Shown: positions 16,082 to 24,051 of the stretch, one piece after another
Position numbering within the stretch: the stretch's first letter is position 1
Layout: each line of letters opens with the position of its first letter
The notes under the pieces: generated by a model
Seen by the model: only the letters and a program-made list of their open reading frames with translations
The model's database searches: none
What the model was told of the DNA's origin: nothing
Made by a program: the position numbers and the translations under genes
NCBI RefSeq assembly: GCF_030433715.1
Contig: NZ_JAROCC010000009.1
Span: 86,675-150,674, forward strand
DNA: 64,000 nucleotides
Reading direction: 5' to 3'
Source of the DNA: Sporosarcina highlanderae
GTDB taxonomy: Bacteria; Bacillota; Bacilli; Bacillales_A; Planococcaceae

Positions 16082-16130
16082 AATTGTTTGCATTGGTAGG
16101 TTCTCAGCAAATTAAACAATAGTGTTTGGT

Positions 16131-16162
16131 GCCAGGTTCTTATTGAGTTTCAGAACCTGGCC
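16131..16162 (+). repeat. 45-bp palindrome copy h (short), with a decayed half-copy in front
   Basis: GCCAGGTTCTTATTGAGTTT CAGAACCTGGCC followed by TTTTT is a compact hairpin with perfect arms. At 16097-16112 a lone left arm (TAGGTTCTCAGCAAATT) precedes it. Confidence 0.75.
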
Positions 16163-16192
16163 TTTTTACTCACACTAAATAGGCACCTTACA

Positions 16193-16687
16193 TTAGGCCC
16201 TATATTTTATAGCTAATCCTTTTAAGAAGTTCCTAGCGTATCGATCCAAGCACGGTTTATAATTCTTGTGTCCTTCTTTTCTCAATACAGCACTTAACTC
16301 GCTTTTAGATATGATGACTCCTGCATCTTCTAAAATATCAAGCATATCCTCACTTGTTAACTCAAGAGCTATTTTCACTTTCTTTAGAAGGGTATTATTA
16401 ACATTTTCATTCGTCATGACAGATACTGGACCTTGAGGTTTTCCTGATTTCGGTTCTTGTTTTCCTCTTTTATAAATAATTAGGCCATTTAAGAATGAAT
16501 CCAACAGTTGATTCGTACACTTCATTTGCATTTCATTTTCAGTTTCATCCTCATTTGATTTTGACAGTAGCAGTAAAACCTCCTCTTTTGTAACCTCAAT
16601 GCCACCAAGTTTAAAAATGTCTACCATCTCATTATTAGAAAAATCTAAAGCGTATCGTAAACGAATTAATAGATCATTATTATTCAT
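16193..16687 (-). CDS. yehS: YehS family protein (DUF1456)
   Basis: 164 residues made of two similar helical domains: LLIRLRYALDFSNNEMVDIF with FLNGLIIYKRGKQ, then LLKKVKIALELTSEDMLDIL with YARNFLKGLAIKYR. This is the DUF1456 duplication known from E. coli YehS, with an insertion in the linker. Biochemical role unknown. The start at 16687 follows GAGGAGGTC; an upstream in-frame ATG at 16747 lacks a ribosome site. Confidence 0.85.
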   Translation of the reverse strand: MNNNDLLIRLRYALDFSNNEMVDIFKLGGIEVTKEEVLLLLSKSNEDETENEMQMKCTNQLLDSFLNGLIIYKRGKQEPKSGKPQGPVSVMTNENVNNTLLKKVKIALELTSEDMLDILEDAGVIISKSELSAVLRKEGHKNYKPCLDRYARNFLKGLAIKYRA

Positions 16688-16814
16688 TTGTAGACCTCCT
16701 CTATTTAGTTCAAAAATACAAAACGGCATCATCCTAATTATTGCCATTTTCTGTGTTGCTACTATGTAGTTAATCGATTTAACCCTAATAATAACACATA
16801 GAGTAATCTCAGAT

Positions 16815-16860
16815 AATAGGTTCTCATTGAATTTCGAATTGATCTAAAACCTTGTACCCC
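16815..16860 (+). repeat. 45-bp palindrome copy i
   Basis: ATAGGTTCTCATTGAATTTC ... CTAAAACCTTGTACCCC. Right arm partly decayed. Confidence 0.7.
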
Positions 16861-16906
16861 TTGAGAACTTCCGGGGAATAATCGATATTCCCCGCAACCT
16901 CACTAT

Positions 16907-17872
16907 TCACGACAATTTAAACGTCGAGCCATCGATGATTTCAATGTTACCCCTTTTTCTGATCTCCTTCATCAACGTAAAAAGCGCTTTATCCTTCTGT
17001 TTTGCTTCAATCATGCAGTCAATTTGTGGAACAGTGCCTTTCACTTCATCCAAAAACCTGAAAAACATGTCCACATCGACAAAATCTGAATGGTGGCGGA
17101 ATTTGTCTTCACTTTTTGGACTGGAAATATGCATCTTTATTGGAAAAGGTGAAGCAGTCCACGTCGCTACGACGCGGTCCCAATTCTCTTGCCAGTTTTC
17201 ATTGCGGTGGTGTGCCAAATGATGATGATAATCAAAAATCAGCGGAAGTCCTAATTTCTCACAGAGATAAAGCGTGTCATCCAATGTGAAAGATGTATCA
17301 TCATTTTCCAGCATGATCATTTCTTGAATGGCCACCGGCACATCACTCCAATTCGTGAGAAAACGCTCCAATGATTTTTTGGTGTCTTTGTAGTTGCCGC
17401 CAATATGGAGAACACAGCGATGCATCGGGTCTAATTGCATGCCTTTCAAAAGTACGTAATGCATCTTCAAGTTTTCCACTGAATTCATCAGGACATCCGC
17501 TTTCGGGGAATTCAAAACGACGAAATGATCCGGATGAAAATCAACCCGCATCTTATGCTCTTGTACAAAACTACCGATTTCAGCTAACTTTTCTTTCAAT
17601 GGCTTCATAAAATCCCAACCGGAAAGGGCTTCATGGTTCGCTAACGGGATTAGTTTGGAGCTGAAGCGATAGAAGTGGACTTCATTAAAGTAATTGTTTT
17701 TCAATAACCGATGTGTATTTTCCAAGTTCTCCAGTGCAATCCGTTCCAATTTACGGATAGCGGCTTCACGGTCATCGTATTTTTGGAACTGCGTGAACGT
17801 CATTGTTTTAGACGGAGAAGCATTTTTCAGTTCCATGCTCATCGCCACATATCCAAGTCGCACAATGGTCAT
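16907..17872 (-). CDS. uvsE: UV damage endonuclease UvsE (UVDE)
   Basis: 321-residue TIM-barrel endonuclease that nicks DNA 5' of UV photoproducts, starting the alternative excision repair pathway common in spore formers. Characteristic pieces: RLGYVAMSMELKNASPSKT at the N-terminus, HFYRFSSKLIPLANH, DFHPDHFVVLNSP, HIGGNYKDTKKSLERF, EMIMLENDD, FDYHHHLAHH and KMHISSPK with the metal-binding His/Glu/Asp residues. A GAGGTGA ribosome site precedes the ATG. Second DNA-damage gene in this region besides dinD, but no LexA box was seen here. Confidence 0.93.
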   Translation of the reverse strand: MTIVRLGYVAMSMELKNASPSKTMTFTQFQKYDDREAAIRKLERIALENLENTHRLLKNNYFNEVHFYRFSSKLIPLANHEALSGWDFMKPLKEKLAEIGSFVQEHKMRVDFHPDHFVVLNSPKADVLMNSVENLKMHYVLLKGMQLDPMHRCVLHIGGNYKDTKKSLERFLTNWSDVPVAIQEMIMLENDDTSFTLDDTLYLCEKLGLPLIFDYHHHLAHHRNENWQENWDRVVATWTASPFPIKMHISSPKSEDKFRHHSDFVDVDMFFRFLDEVKGTVPQIDCMIEAKQKDKALFTLMKEIRKRGNIEIIDGSTFKLS

Positions 17873-18031
17873 AATTCACCTCATCCATGCAAGATATGAT
17901 TAGTCTCGTCTTGCACTGGACAAATATACAGTGTCACCCAACATTTCAGGTGTAGGTAACTTTTTCAATGCAAGAAAATGAAAGCTGTTGACTTTGGGAT
18001 TACGGGGTTGGATATTTTTGTAAAAAACTCG

Positions 18032-18097
18032 TTGCGCCCCTTTTCTAAGTAAAGTATACTATGATGTAGTTCTATTTTCCTGTTATTTCGACAGGAA
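18032..18097 (+). promoter_or_regulatory. Promoter and leader hairpin of the SLH-CAP gene
   Basis: TTGCGC (18032-18037), 17 nt, TATACT (18055-18060). Downstream an inverted repeat TTCCTGT ... ACAGGAA (18077-18097) lies near the transcription start and could be an operator or a leader hairpin. Confidence 0.55.
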
Positions 18098-18168
18098 TTG
18101 TTACAAGAGGGATAGTCAAATTGAAGTGTTAGATTGATAGGCAACTACATAATTGGGGGAGTTTGTTT

Positions 18169-19341
18169 ATGAGATTCATTAAAATGTTCAGCATTCCGTT
18201 CGTCGCACTACTGTTGGTGTTCTCCGCATTCGCTTCTGCTGCGGAAGCAACAAGCAAGTTCAAGGATGTTAAGGAGACGCATTGGGCGTATCTTGCCATC
18301 AAGGAGTTGACGGACAAGAAGATCATCAACGGGTATCCGGACGGAACCTTCCAGCCGCAGGTCACAGTCAATCGAGCTCAGAGTGCGATGTTGATTGGCA
18401 GAGCAATGGATCTTTCCACGGCGAACGTGAAGAACCCGGGCTTCTTGGATGTGTCAACGAAGACTAACGGGTATCCGCACATTGCTGCATTGGTGGAGAA
18501 AGGCGTATTCTCAAAAGCCGCCAACTTCCAGCCGCAAGCACCGTTGTCCCGTGCTCAGATGGCGAAAGTGCTTGTAGAAGCCTTCGAACTTGAAAGTGCT
18601 GTGGGCAAAACGTTCGCGGATGTCCCGGAGAACCATTGGGCATCCGGTTATGTTTCGACGTTAGCCGGAACAGGCATCACGACAGGCACTTCGGATACGA
18701 CATTTGCACCGAACGACCCGGTGACCCGTGTGCAACTCGCTGCCTTCATCAAACGCACGTTGGATTACAAGGCAAACGGACAACCTGTCGTGAACCCGGC
18801 GCCGAAACCGGAGCCACAGTTAGAGCCAAAACCTGAACCAAAACCTGAACCGAAACCAGAACCACAGACTGAGCCGAAGCCTGAACCAAAACCAGAACCA
18901 CAGCCTGAATCGAACATGCCGCTTCTTCCGGGTAACACAGAATTCTCTGCGGCTGTGATCAAGTATATTAACGAAGAACGTGTAAAAGCAGGAGTCAGCC
19001 CGTTGACATTCCACCAAGATCTTCAATATGCCGGGAATTTCAGAAGCCAAGACATGGTGGACAATGACTACTTCGATCACGCATCGCCTGTACACGGTTA
19101 CTACACTGAAACGTTGGAGGCCTACAACATCAAGCACACAAGTTCCGGGGAAGCGCTGGTCAACTCCTACCGCCATCAATCGGTGGACTTAGATGCCTTG
19201 TCAGCCGTTTCAAGACTTATGGACAGTCCAGGACATAAGAGGATTCTGCTGCACGCCGGTAGCAATCGGATCGGTGTCGGCTACGCAATCGATGCGGAAT
19301 ACGGGGAAGCTATTATAACCGTATTGATCATCACAGAATAA
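18169..19341 (+). CDS. Secreted surface protein: three SLH domains plus CAP (SCP/YkwD) domain
   Basis: 390 residues. A signal peptide (RFIKMFSIPFVALLLVFSAF, cleavage near ASA-AEA) is followed by three S-layer homology repeats (about residues 27-200; each has a TF/NP-like NGYPDGTFQP motif), a PEPKPEP-type proline/glutamate linker of ~45 residues, and a C-terminal CAP domain (about 255-390) with INEERVKAGVSPL, FDHASP and SPGHKRILL. SLH domains anchor proteins to pyruvylated cell-wall polymer; Gram-positive CAP domains are mostly of unknown biochemical role. GC content and codon use look higher than in the neighbours. The ATG at 18169 fits the GGGGGA site. Confidence 0.9.
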   Translation: MRFIKMFSIPFVALLLVFSAFASAAEATSKFKDVKETHWAYLAIKELTDKKIINGYPDGTFQPQVTVNRAQSAMLIGRAMDLSTANVKNPGFLDVSTKTNGYPHIAALVEKGVFSKAANFQPQAPLSRAQMAKVLVEAFELESAVGKTFADVPENHWASGYVSTLAGTGITTGTSDTTFAPNDPVTRVQLAAFIKRTLDYKANGQPVVNPAPKPEPQLEPKPEPKPEPKPEPQTEPKPEPKPEPQPESNMPLLPGNTEFSAAVIKYINEERVKAGVSPLTFHQDLQYAGNFRSQDMVDNDYFDHASPVHGYYTETLEAYNIKHTSSGEALVNSYRHQSVDLDALSAVSRLMDSPGHKRILLHAGSNRIGVGYAIDAEYGEAIITVLIITE

Positions 19342-19346
19342 AGAGT

Positions 19347-19380
19347 AAAGAGAACCCTGCCTGTCGGGGTTTTTTCTCTG
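19347..19380 (+). terminator. Rho-independent terminator of the SLH-CAP gene
   Basis: AGAGAACCC(TGCCTGTC)GGGGTTTTTTCTCT, directly behind the stop codon. Confidence 0.8.
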
Positions 19381-19423
19381 CAGCTAATGAGGACACAATT
19401 GTAAAATAATAAAGCTGTACTCA

Positions 19424-19467
19424 ATGTCAGGTTCTTCTCCAATTTTGTATTGGTTCAGAACCTGACA
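19424..19467 (+). repeat. 45-bp palindrome copy j (TGTCAGG variant)
   Basis: TGTCAGGTTCTTCTCCAATT ... CAGAACCTGACA. Outer bases differ from other copies on both arms and still pair. Confidence 0.75.
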
Positions 19468-19491
19468 AATTTCACTACCTGAAAGTGAAGT

Positions 19492-19620
19492 CTACTTCAC
19501 TTTCAATGAAACAAGCGCGTTGTGTATGGCCTCGAGTTTCGTTTCAAGCCGGTGCAAGAGATAAAAGGATACAAAAATCGGAAATCCGATTTGCTGTATG
19601 AAAGTTAGCCATTGTTCCAT
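19492..19620 (-). CDS. yvrJ: YvrJ family small membrane protein
   Basis: 42 residues starting MEQWLTFIQQIGFPIFVSFY, with one membrane helix followed by a charged helix (LHRLETKLEAIHN): the YvrJ family pattern. It sits third behind DUF1659 and DUF2922 genes, the usual gene set in Bacillales. Function unknown. CGCCTCCTCC on the + strand is its GGAGGAGG ribosome site. Its 3' end is part of a palindrome (GAAAGTGAAG/CTTCACTTTC). Confidence 0.85.
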   Translation of the reverse strand: MEQWLTFIQQIGFPIFVSFYLLHRLETKLEAIHNALVSLKVK

Positions 19621-19652
19621 TTTGAATTCGCCTCCTCCAATTTTAATGTAAA

Positions 19653-19690
19653 GAAAAAGCTCCCCAGCCGGGCTGGAGAGCCGTTTTTTT
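19653..19690 (-). terminator. Hairpin between DUF2922 and yvrJ genes
   Basis: GCTCTCCAGCC/GGCTGGGGAGC on the minus strand, flanked by T on both sides. It may end most transcripts and let only some continue into yvrJ. Confidence 0.75.
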
Positions 19691-19692
19691 AA

Positions 19693-19911
19693 TTATGCTT
19701 TTACAACATCTTCAACGGTACGTTCGATAATGCGAGCACTTTTCACGGTTGCAAGAAAAGAACCATCGACTTCAAACACTTGAGAATCGATAATTTCCTG
19801 CATGGCTGCCTCCACTTCGGCCGGTGTCAAATTAGCGCGTGGCTCGTCCACTGTGAGTGAAGTTTGTTTTCCGGCGGCCGTATAAAAGTTCAATTGTAAC
19901 GATTTTGCCAT
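19693..19911 (-). CDS. DUF2922 family protein
   Basis: 72 residues starting MAKSLQLNFYTAAGKQTSLT with the DUF2922 pattern (strand-turn-strand, then LTPAEVEAAMQEIIDSQVF). Small cytoplasmic protein of unknown role that regularly accompanies DUF1659 and YvrJ. AAGGAGAGATG ribosome site; 38 nt behind the DUF1659 gene. Confidence 0.85.
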   Translation of the reverse strand: MAKSLQLNFYTAAGKQTSLTVDEPRANLTPAEVEAAMQEIIDSQVFEVDGSFLATVKSARIIERTVEDVVKA

Positions 19912-19949
19912 TCCTCATCTCTCCTTTCTACTTAATTACTAATTTCTAC

Positions 19950-20168
19950 TTAGTTCATAATGTCTGCTGTTTCCAGCCTTTCTGCTCCGATAAATGGATA
20001 TTCGGAGAGCTGTGCCAATTGCTCAAGGGCTTTGTATAGGTTGTCAGCCGTCGCCCCTTCTGCAATGCCACGATAGGATTTCGATTTGCGGATCAATTTC
20101 CCGCCCTCTGTCATCCCACCATTGAAATACACCTTACCAACTGCATTTCTGAATTCGAGTGTCGCCAT
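19950..20168 (-). CDS. DUF1659 family protein
   Basis: 72 residues, starting MATLEFRNAVGKVYFNGGMT at the ATG at 20168, which follows GGAGGGGAAAG. The KSKSYRGIAEGATADNLYKA part is typical of DUF1659. First gene of the DUF1659-DUF2922-yvrJ operon. Function unknown; the longer upstream frame has no ribosome site. Confidence 0.85.
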   Translation of the reverse strand: MATLEFRNAVGKVYFNGGMTEGGKLIRKSKSYRGIAEGATADNLYKALEQLAQLSEYPFIGAERLETADIMN

Positions 20169-20264
20169 CTGCTTTCCCCTCCTTTCACATACTATATAGA
20201 CTTGAAATGGGGGAAAGGATACTTTCTTGGCGAAATTTTTTAAAAGAAATTGTATTGGTTTTTC

Positions 20265-20316
20265 TTGACGCCCAAAGCAATTCATTATATTATCAATGAT
20301 ATTGAGAATCATTTTC
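20265..20316 (+). promoter_or_regulatory. Fur-regulated promoter of the iron transporter operon
   Basis: TTGACG (20265-20270), 17 nt, TATTAT (20288-20293), then GATATTGAGAATCATTTTC (20298-20316). The latter matches the 19-bp Fur box (GATAATGATAATCATTATC) at 16 of 19 positions and lies at the expected transcription start. Iron repression is inferred. Confidence 0.88.
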
Positions 20317-20345
20317 AGTTAAATGAAGTTAGGGGATGAACATGT

Positions 20346-21416
20346 ATGAAGAGAAGTATGATTTTTCTTGTTGTAGCTATGATGCTTGTATTATCGGCAT
20401 GCAGCAGTGCAAATAACACTAATACAAAAAATGAGGCTGCAAAAACAGGGTCAGAGGTAAAAACAGGTGAAGTGAACTTATATACAAGCAGGCATTATGA
20501 TGTTGATAATGAATTGTATAAGAAATTCGAAGAAGAAACGGGCATTAAAGTAAATGTGATTAAAGGTGAAGCAGACGAATTGATTGAGCGGATTAAGCGT
20601 GAAGGAACTGCGACGAAAGCAGACATTCTATTGACAGCAGATGTTGGTAGGCTTTTCCGGGCAAAAGAAGATGGATTGCTTCAAGAGGTGTCAAGTGACA
20701 TATTATCAAAACAAGTGCCATCCAATTATCGGGATACTGATGATATGTGGGTAGGTTTGACGAAACGGGCTCGTGTTTTAGTGTATAATAAAGATAAAGT
20801 AAAGCCTGAGGATTTATCTACATATGAGGCTCTTACTGAAGATCAGTGGAAAGGGCGAGTTCTTGTTCGCTCTTCGGAAAGCGTTTATAATCAATCACTT
20901 TTAGCTTCTTTCATTGAAATAAATGGAGAAGAGAAAGCGAAAGAATGGGCACAAGGTATTGTTAACAACTTTGCTCGAAATCCTGAAGGCGGCGACCGGG
21001 ATCAAGCGAAAGCAATTGCCGCAGGAATTGGCGATATTGCGATTATGAACACGTACTATTTCGGTCAAATGCTTAACTCGCAAGAACCGGAAGAAGTGAA
21101 AGTAGCTGAGAATCTTGGCGTATTCTTCCCGAACCAGGAAACAACTGGCGCACATGTGAATATAAGCGGTGCGGGTGTAGTAAAAGGATCAAAAAATGCT
21201 GAGAATGCATTAAAATTACTTGAATTCCTTACCGCGGAAGAAGCGCAAGCTAAGTTTGCTTCAGCGAATTATGAATACCCGGTGAATAACAATGTTGAAC
21301 CTTCTGAGCTCCTGAAATCTTGGGGTGAATTCAAAGAACAAGATATTCCGTTATCGACTCTTGGAGAGAACAACGCGAAAGCGATTATGATTTTTAACGA
21401 AGTCGGCTGGAAATAA
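20346..21416 (+). CDS. Ferric iron ABC transporter, substrate-binding lipoprotein (FutA/FbpA type)
   Basis: 356 residues. Type II signal peptide with lipobox LSAC (Cys19), then a periplasmic-binding fold of the iron(III) class: VNLYTSRHYDVDNELYKKFE at the start of the mature domain and the tyrosine-rich metal site region IAIMNTYYFGQML. It captures Fe3+ at the cell surface and passes it to the permease encoded 68 nt downstream. A Fur box precedes the gene. Firm family; exact iron form (free, citrate-bound) not predictable. Confidence 0.93.
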   Translation: MKRSMIFLVVAMMLVLSACSSANNTNTKNEAAKTGSEVKTGEVNLYTSRHYDVDNELYKKFEEETGIKVNVIKGEADELIERIKREGTATKADILLTADVGRLFRAKEDGLLQEVSSDILSKQVPSNYRDTDDMWVGLTKRARVLVYNKDKVKPEDLSTYEALTEDQWKGRVLVRSSESVYNQSLLASFIEINGEEKAKEWAQGIVNNFARNPEGGDRDQAKAIAAGIGDIAIMNTYYFGQMLNSQEPEEVKVAENLGVFFPNQETTGAHVNISGAGVVKGSKNAENALKLLEFLTAEEAQAKFASANYEYPVNNNVEPSELLKSWGEFKEQDIPLSTLGENNAKAIMIFNEVGWK

Positions 21417-21421
21417 AGTGT

Positions 21422-21452
21422 AGGCCCCCTGCCGCAATTGCGGTAAGGGGCT
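21422..21452 (+). terminator. Attenuator-like hairpin between binding protein and permease genes
   Basis: GGCCCCCTGCCGCAATTGCGG with TAAGGGGCTTATT: strong stem but weak T tract. Probably lowers expression of the permease relative to the abundant binding protein. Confidence 0.65.
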
Positions 21453-21483
21453 TATTGCGGAAAAGATAAAGGATGGATTTGTC

Positions 21484-23115
21484 ATGAACAGGTATTTGGC
21501 GAACGTGAATGGGTGGACAATCGGAGCAATACTTATAATTATCTTGCTGTTTATACCAAATGTCTCGATTGTGACAGGTATCTTTTCATCAGCAAGTGAA
21601 AACTGGGCGCATATTAAGGAATACATGCTCGTAAATTATATAAAATCGTCATTGACACTCGTTTTTTTTACAGCAATGTTTACAGTTGTAATTGGTCTGA
21701 GCCTTGCTTGGCTTATTGCCCAATATGATTTTCCGCTAAGGAGTTTCATGAAATGGGCACTCATCCTTCCTTTGTCGATCCCGCCATTTATCGGTGCTTA
21801 CACGTATCATGGCATCGTTAATTACACGGGTGTCATCCAAAAAACACTCCGTAACCAGTTTGAAATTGTGCCTAATCCCTCTTTTTTTGACATTATGAAT
21901 GTACCGGGCGCTATTTTTATTTATACATTATTTCTCTATCCTTATGTTTACATGATTACAAGAATTTTCTTATCTCATCAATCAGCGTCGTTAATTGAAA
22001 GTGCCCGTACCCTTGGGAAAGGGCCTTGGGAAATTTTCTTGAAAGTGGTTATCCCGATATCTCGCGTCTCGATTATTGGTGGAGTAAGTCTTGTCGTATT
22101 GGAAGTTCTAAATGATTATGGCGTAGTCAAGTATTTTGGGATTCAAACGTTCAGTACAGCTATTTTTCAAACATGGTTTGGGCTTGGCGATCTTGATTCA
22201 TCCATTAAGCTTGCAGCGTCACTCATGGGTATTGTGATTTTTATTCTTATCATTGAACGTATACTGCGCGGCGGTAAACAATACAGTTATTCAACGACGA
22301 AAGTTAGGCCACTCCCTCTTGTGAAATTGAAAGGAAAGTCGGCCGTCTTTGCTACAATGTATACATTGGTTATTTTTAGCATTGCATTCCTTGTACCCGT
22401 CATTCAACTGATGGATTGGGTTATTCTGACGTTTGGGAAGGTTCCAATGGGGGAGGTCCTCGTTTATACGAGAAACTCAGTTACTGTTGCTGCACTTAGC
22501 GCAACACTGATTATCGTATTCTCGCTGATCGTCGGCAATTTTAGCCGTATCGTCCATCATAAGTTTGCGAAACTATTACCTAAATTGACAATCCTTGGTT
22601 ATTCAATTCCGGGAGCGGTGATCGCGGTAGCGGTCGTCACGACATTCATAGCACTTGACCGTTTTCTTGCTCCTGTTTATGAGTTCATTGGTATCGATTC
22701 AGGTCTTGTCTTAAGCGTTAGTCTGTTCATGCTCATCAGTGCGTATATCATCCGTTTCTTTGCGATAGGGTACAATTCGATTGAATCTGGATTCGATAAA
22801 ATTGGAACAGATTTCCGCGATGCTTCTCGCATGTTAGGGGTTAGTCGATTGCGAACATTTTTCAAAATCGACGTTCCGATGATGAAGGGCGCGATTATTA
22901 GTGGGTTTGTCCTTGTTTTTGTTGATATTCTAAAAGAAATCCCATTAACGCTTATCTTAAGACCATTCAACTACGACACACTCGCAACAAAAGCATTTCA
23001 GTATGCCAGTGATGAAAAGATCATGGAGGCTTCTCAAGCTTCATTACTAATTGTTGGGGTAAGCGCGATTGCAATTATTATTTTCCATAAGTTACTAAGA
23101 GAGGAGCCGAAATGA
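21484..23115 (+). CDS. Ferric iron ABC transporter, permease (FbpB type)
   Basis: 543 residues, a fused permease with two homologous halves of about six membrane helices each. Two EAA-type coupling loops are seen (SARTLGKGPWEIFLKVVIPI near residue 175 and DASRMLGVSRLRTFFKIDVP near 455). It forms the whole membrane channel by itself. The stop is one base before the start of the ATPase gene, so the two are coupled. Confidence 0.93.
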   Translation: MNRYLANVNGWTIGAILIIILLFIPNVSIVTGIFSSASENWAHIKEYMLVNYIKSSLTLVFFTAMFTVVIGLSLAWLIAQYDFPLRSFMKWALILPLSIPPFIGAYTYHGIVNYTGVIQKTLRNQFEIVPNPSFFDIMNVPGAIFIYTLFLYPYVYMITRIFLSHQSASLIESARTLGKGPWEIFLKVVIPISRVSIIGGVSLVVLEVLNDYGVVKYFGIQTFSTAIFQTWFGLGDLDSSIKLAASLMGIVIFILIIERILRGGKQYSYSTTKVRPLPLVKLKGKSAVFATMYTLVIFSIAFLVPVIQLMDWVILTFGKVPMGEVLVYTRNSVTVAALSATLIIVFSLIVGNFSRIVHHKFAKLLPKLTILGYSIPGAVIAVAVVTTFIALDRFLAPVYEFIGIDSGLVLSVSLFMLISAYIIRFFAIGYNSIESGFDKIGTDFRDASRMLGVSRLRTFFKIDVPMMKGAIISGFVLVFVDILKEIPLTLILRPFNYDTLATKAFQYASDEKIMEASQASLLIVGVSAIAIIIFHKLLREEPK

Positions 23116-23116
23116 T

Positions 23117-23854
23117 ATGTTCATCGATATTCAAGATTTGAGTTTTACATATTCAAATTCATTAACGAAAGCAGTCAACTGCATTTCATTTACAATTGAA
23201 AAAGGGGAAGTCATCTCCATCCTTGGCCGAAGCGGAAGTGGGAAAAGTACAATCTTACGCCTGATTGCGGGACTTGAAATGCCGGATGAAGGTTCGTTCA
23301 CATTGAATGGTAAAAAAATCATGGATGATCGTACATTCATCCAACCAGAAAAGCGGGGAATTGGAATGGTTTTTCAAGACTATGCACTCTTCCCTCATAT
23401 GAATGTAGAAGAGAACATATTATTCGGGCTTTCGAAGATGAGTCGTAAAGATAAGAAGAGGCGTGTAAATGAAGTGCTTGAACTCGTTGAACTTGAAGGG
23501 TTTGAAAAGCGATATCCACATCAATTGAGCGGCGGCCAACAACAAAGGGTGGCACTTGCACGAGCAATTGCTCCAGAACCCGAACTTATCCTGCTTGACG
23601 AGCCGTTTAGTAATCTCGATGCAGATTTGCAAGTTAAAATAAGGGAAGATCTCCGCAGGATTCTCAAAAAAGCGAATACGACTGCTGTTTTTGTCACTCA
23701 CAATATAAATGACGCACATGCACTTGCGGACCGTATTTTGAAAATAAAAGACGGGAAGATTGACAAAATTGGGCGTCCTTGTGATTTGTTGGGTTCAACT
23801 TCAGAACTTCCAAATACGGGCGAAGTTATTTTTGAGGAACTTCTGCCGGTTTGA
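23117..23854 (+). CDS. Ferric iron ABC transporter, ATPase (FbpC type, short)
   Basis: 245 residues with Walker A GRSGSGKST, Q-loop FQDYALFPH, signature LSGGQQQ, Walker B LILLDEPF and switch histidine VFVTHN. FbpC proteins are usually about 340 residues; here the C-terminal regulatory (TOBE-like) domain is absent. It powers the FbpB permease encoded upstream. A strong terminator follows. Confidence 0.92.
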   Translation: MFIDIQDLSFTYSNSLTKAVNCISFTIEKGEVISILGRSGSGKSTILRLIAGLEMPDEGSFTLNGKKIMDDRTFIQPEKRGIGMVFQDYALFPHMNVEENILFGLSKMSRKDKKRRVNEVLELVELEGFEKRYPHQLSGGQQQRVALARAIAPEPELILLDEPFSNLDADLQVKIREDLRRILKKANTTAVFVTHNINDAHALADRILKIKDGKIDKIGRPCDLLGSTSELPNTGEVIFEELLPV

Positions 23855-23917
23855 AAAGGCTGGTCCTCACAACAAATAACTATATTTCACAACCGTCACC
23901 TGACGGTAGAGGTTGAA

Positions 23918-23949
23918 GAGAGAAGTGGCTAACACTTCTCTCTTTTTTG
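23918..23949 (+). terminator. Terminator of the iron transporter operon
   Basis: GAGAGAAGTG(GCTAA)CACTTCTCTC followed by TTTTTT. Confidence 0.9.
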
Positions 23950-24051
23950 ATATTCTATTATGTATTAGAAAGTGAATGCCGTCTGTAATCACAACAAATA
24001 TCAAGCGACGGTAGGTTTAACGAGGTATAGTCTATGACAGGAGGGGTGCGG

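Noticed and set aside
18765..19179. Minus-strand open frames of Gly-Ser-Phe repeats
   Set aside because: They are the antisense of the PEPKPE-linker codons of the SLH-CAP gene and lack start signals.
4941..19467. CRISPR array
   Set aside because: The repeats are dispersed singly over many kilobases, are palindromic along their full length and have no regular spacers or cas genes.
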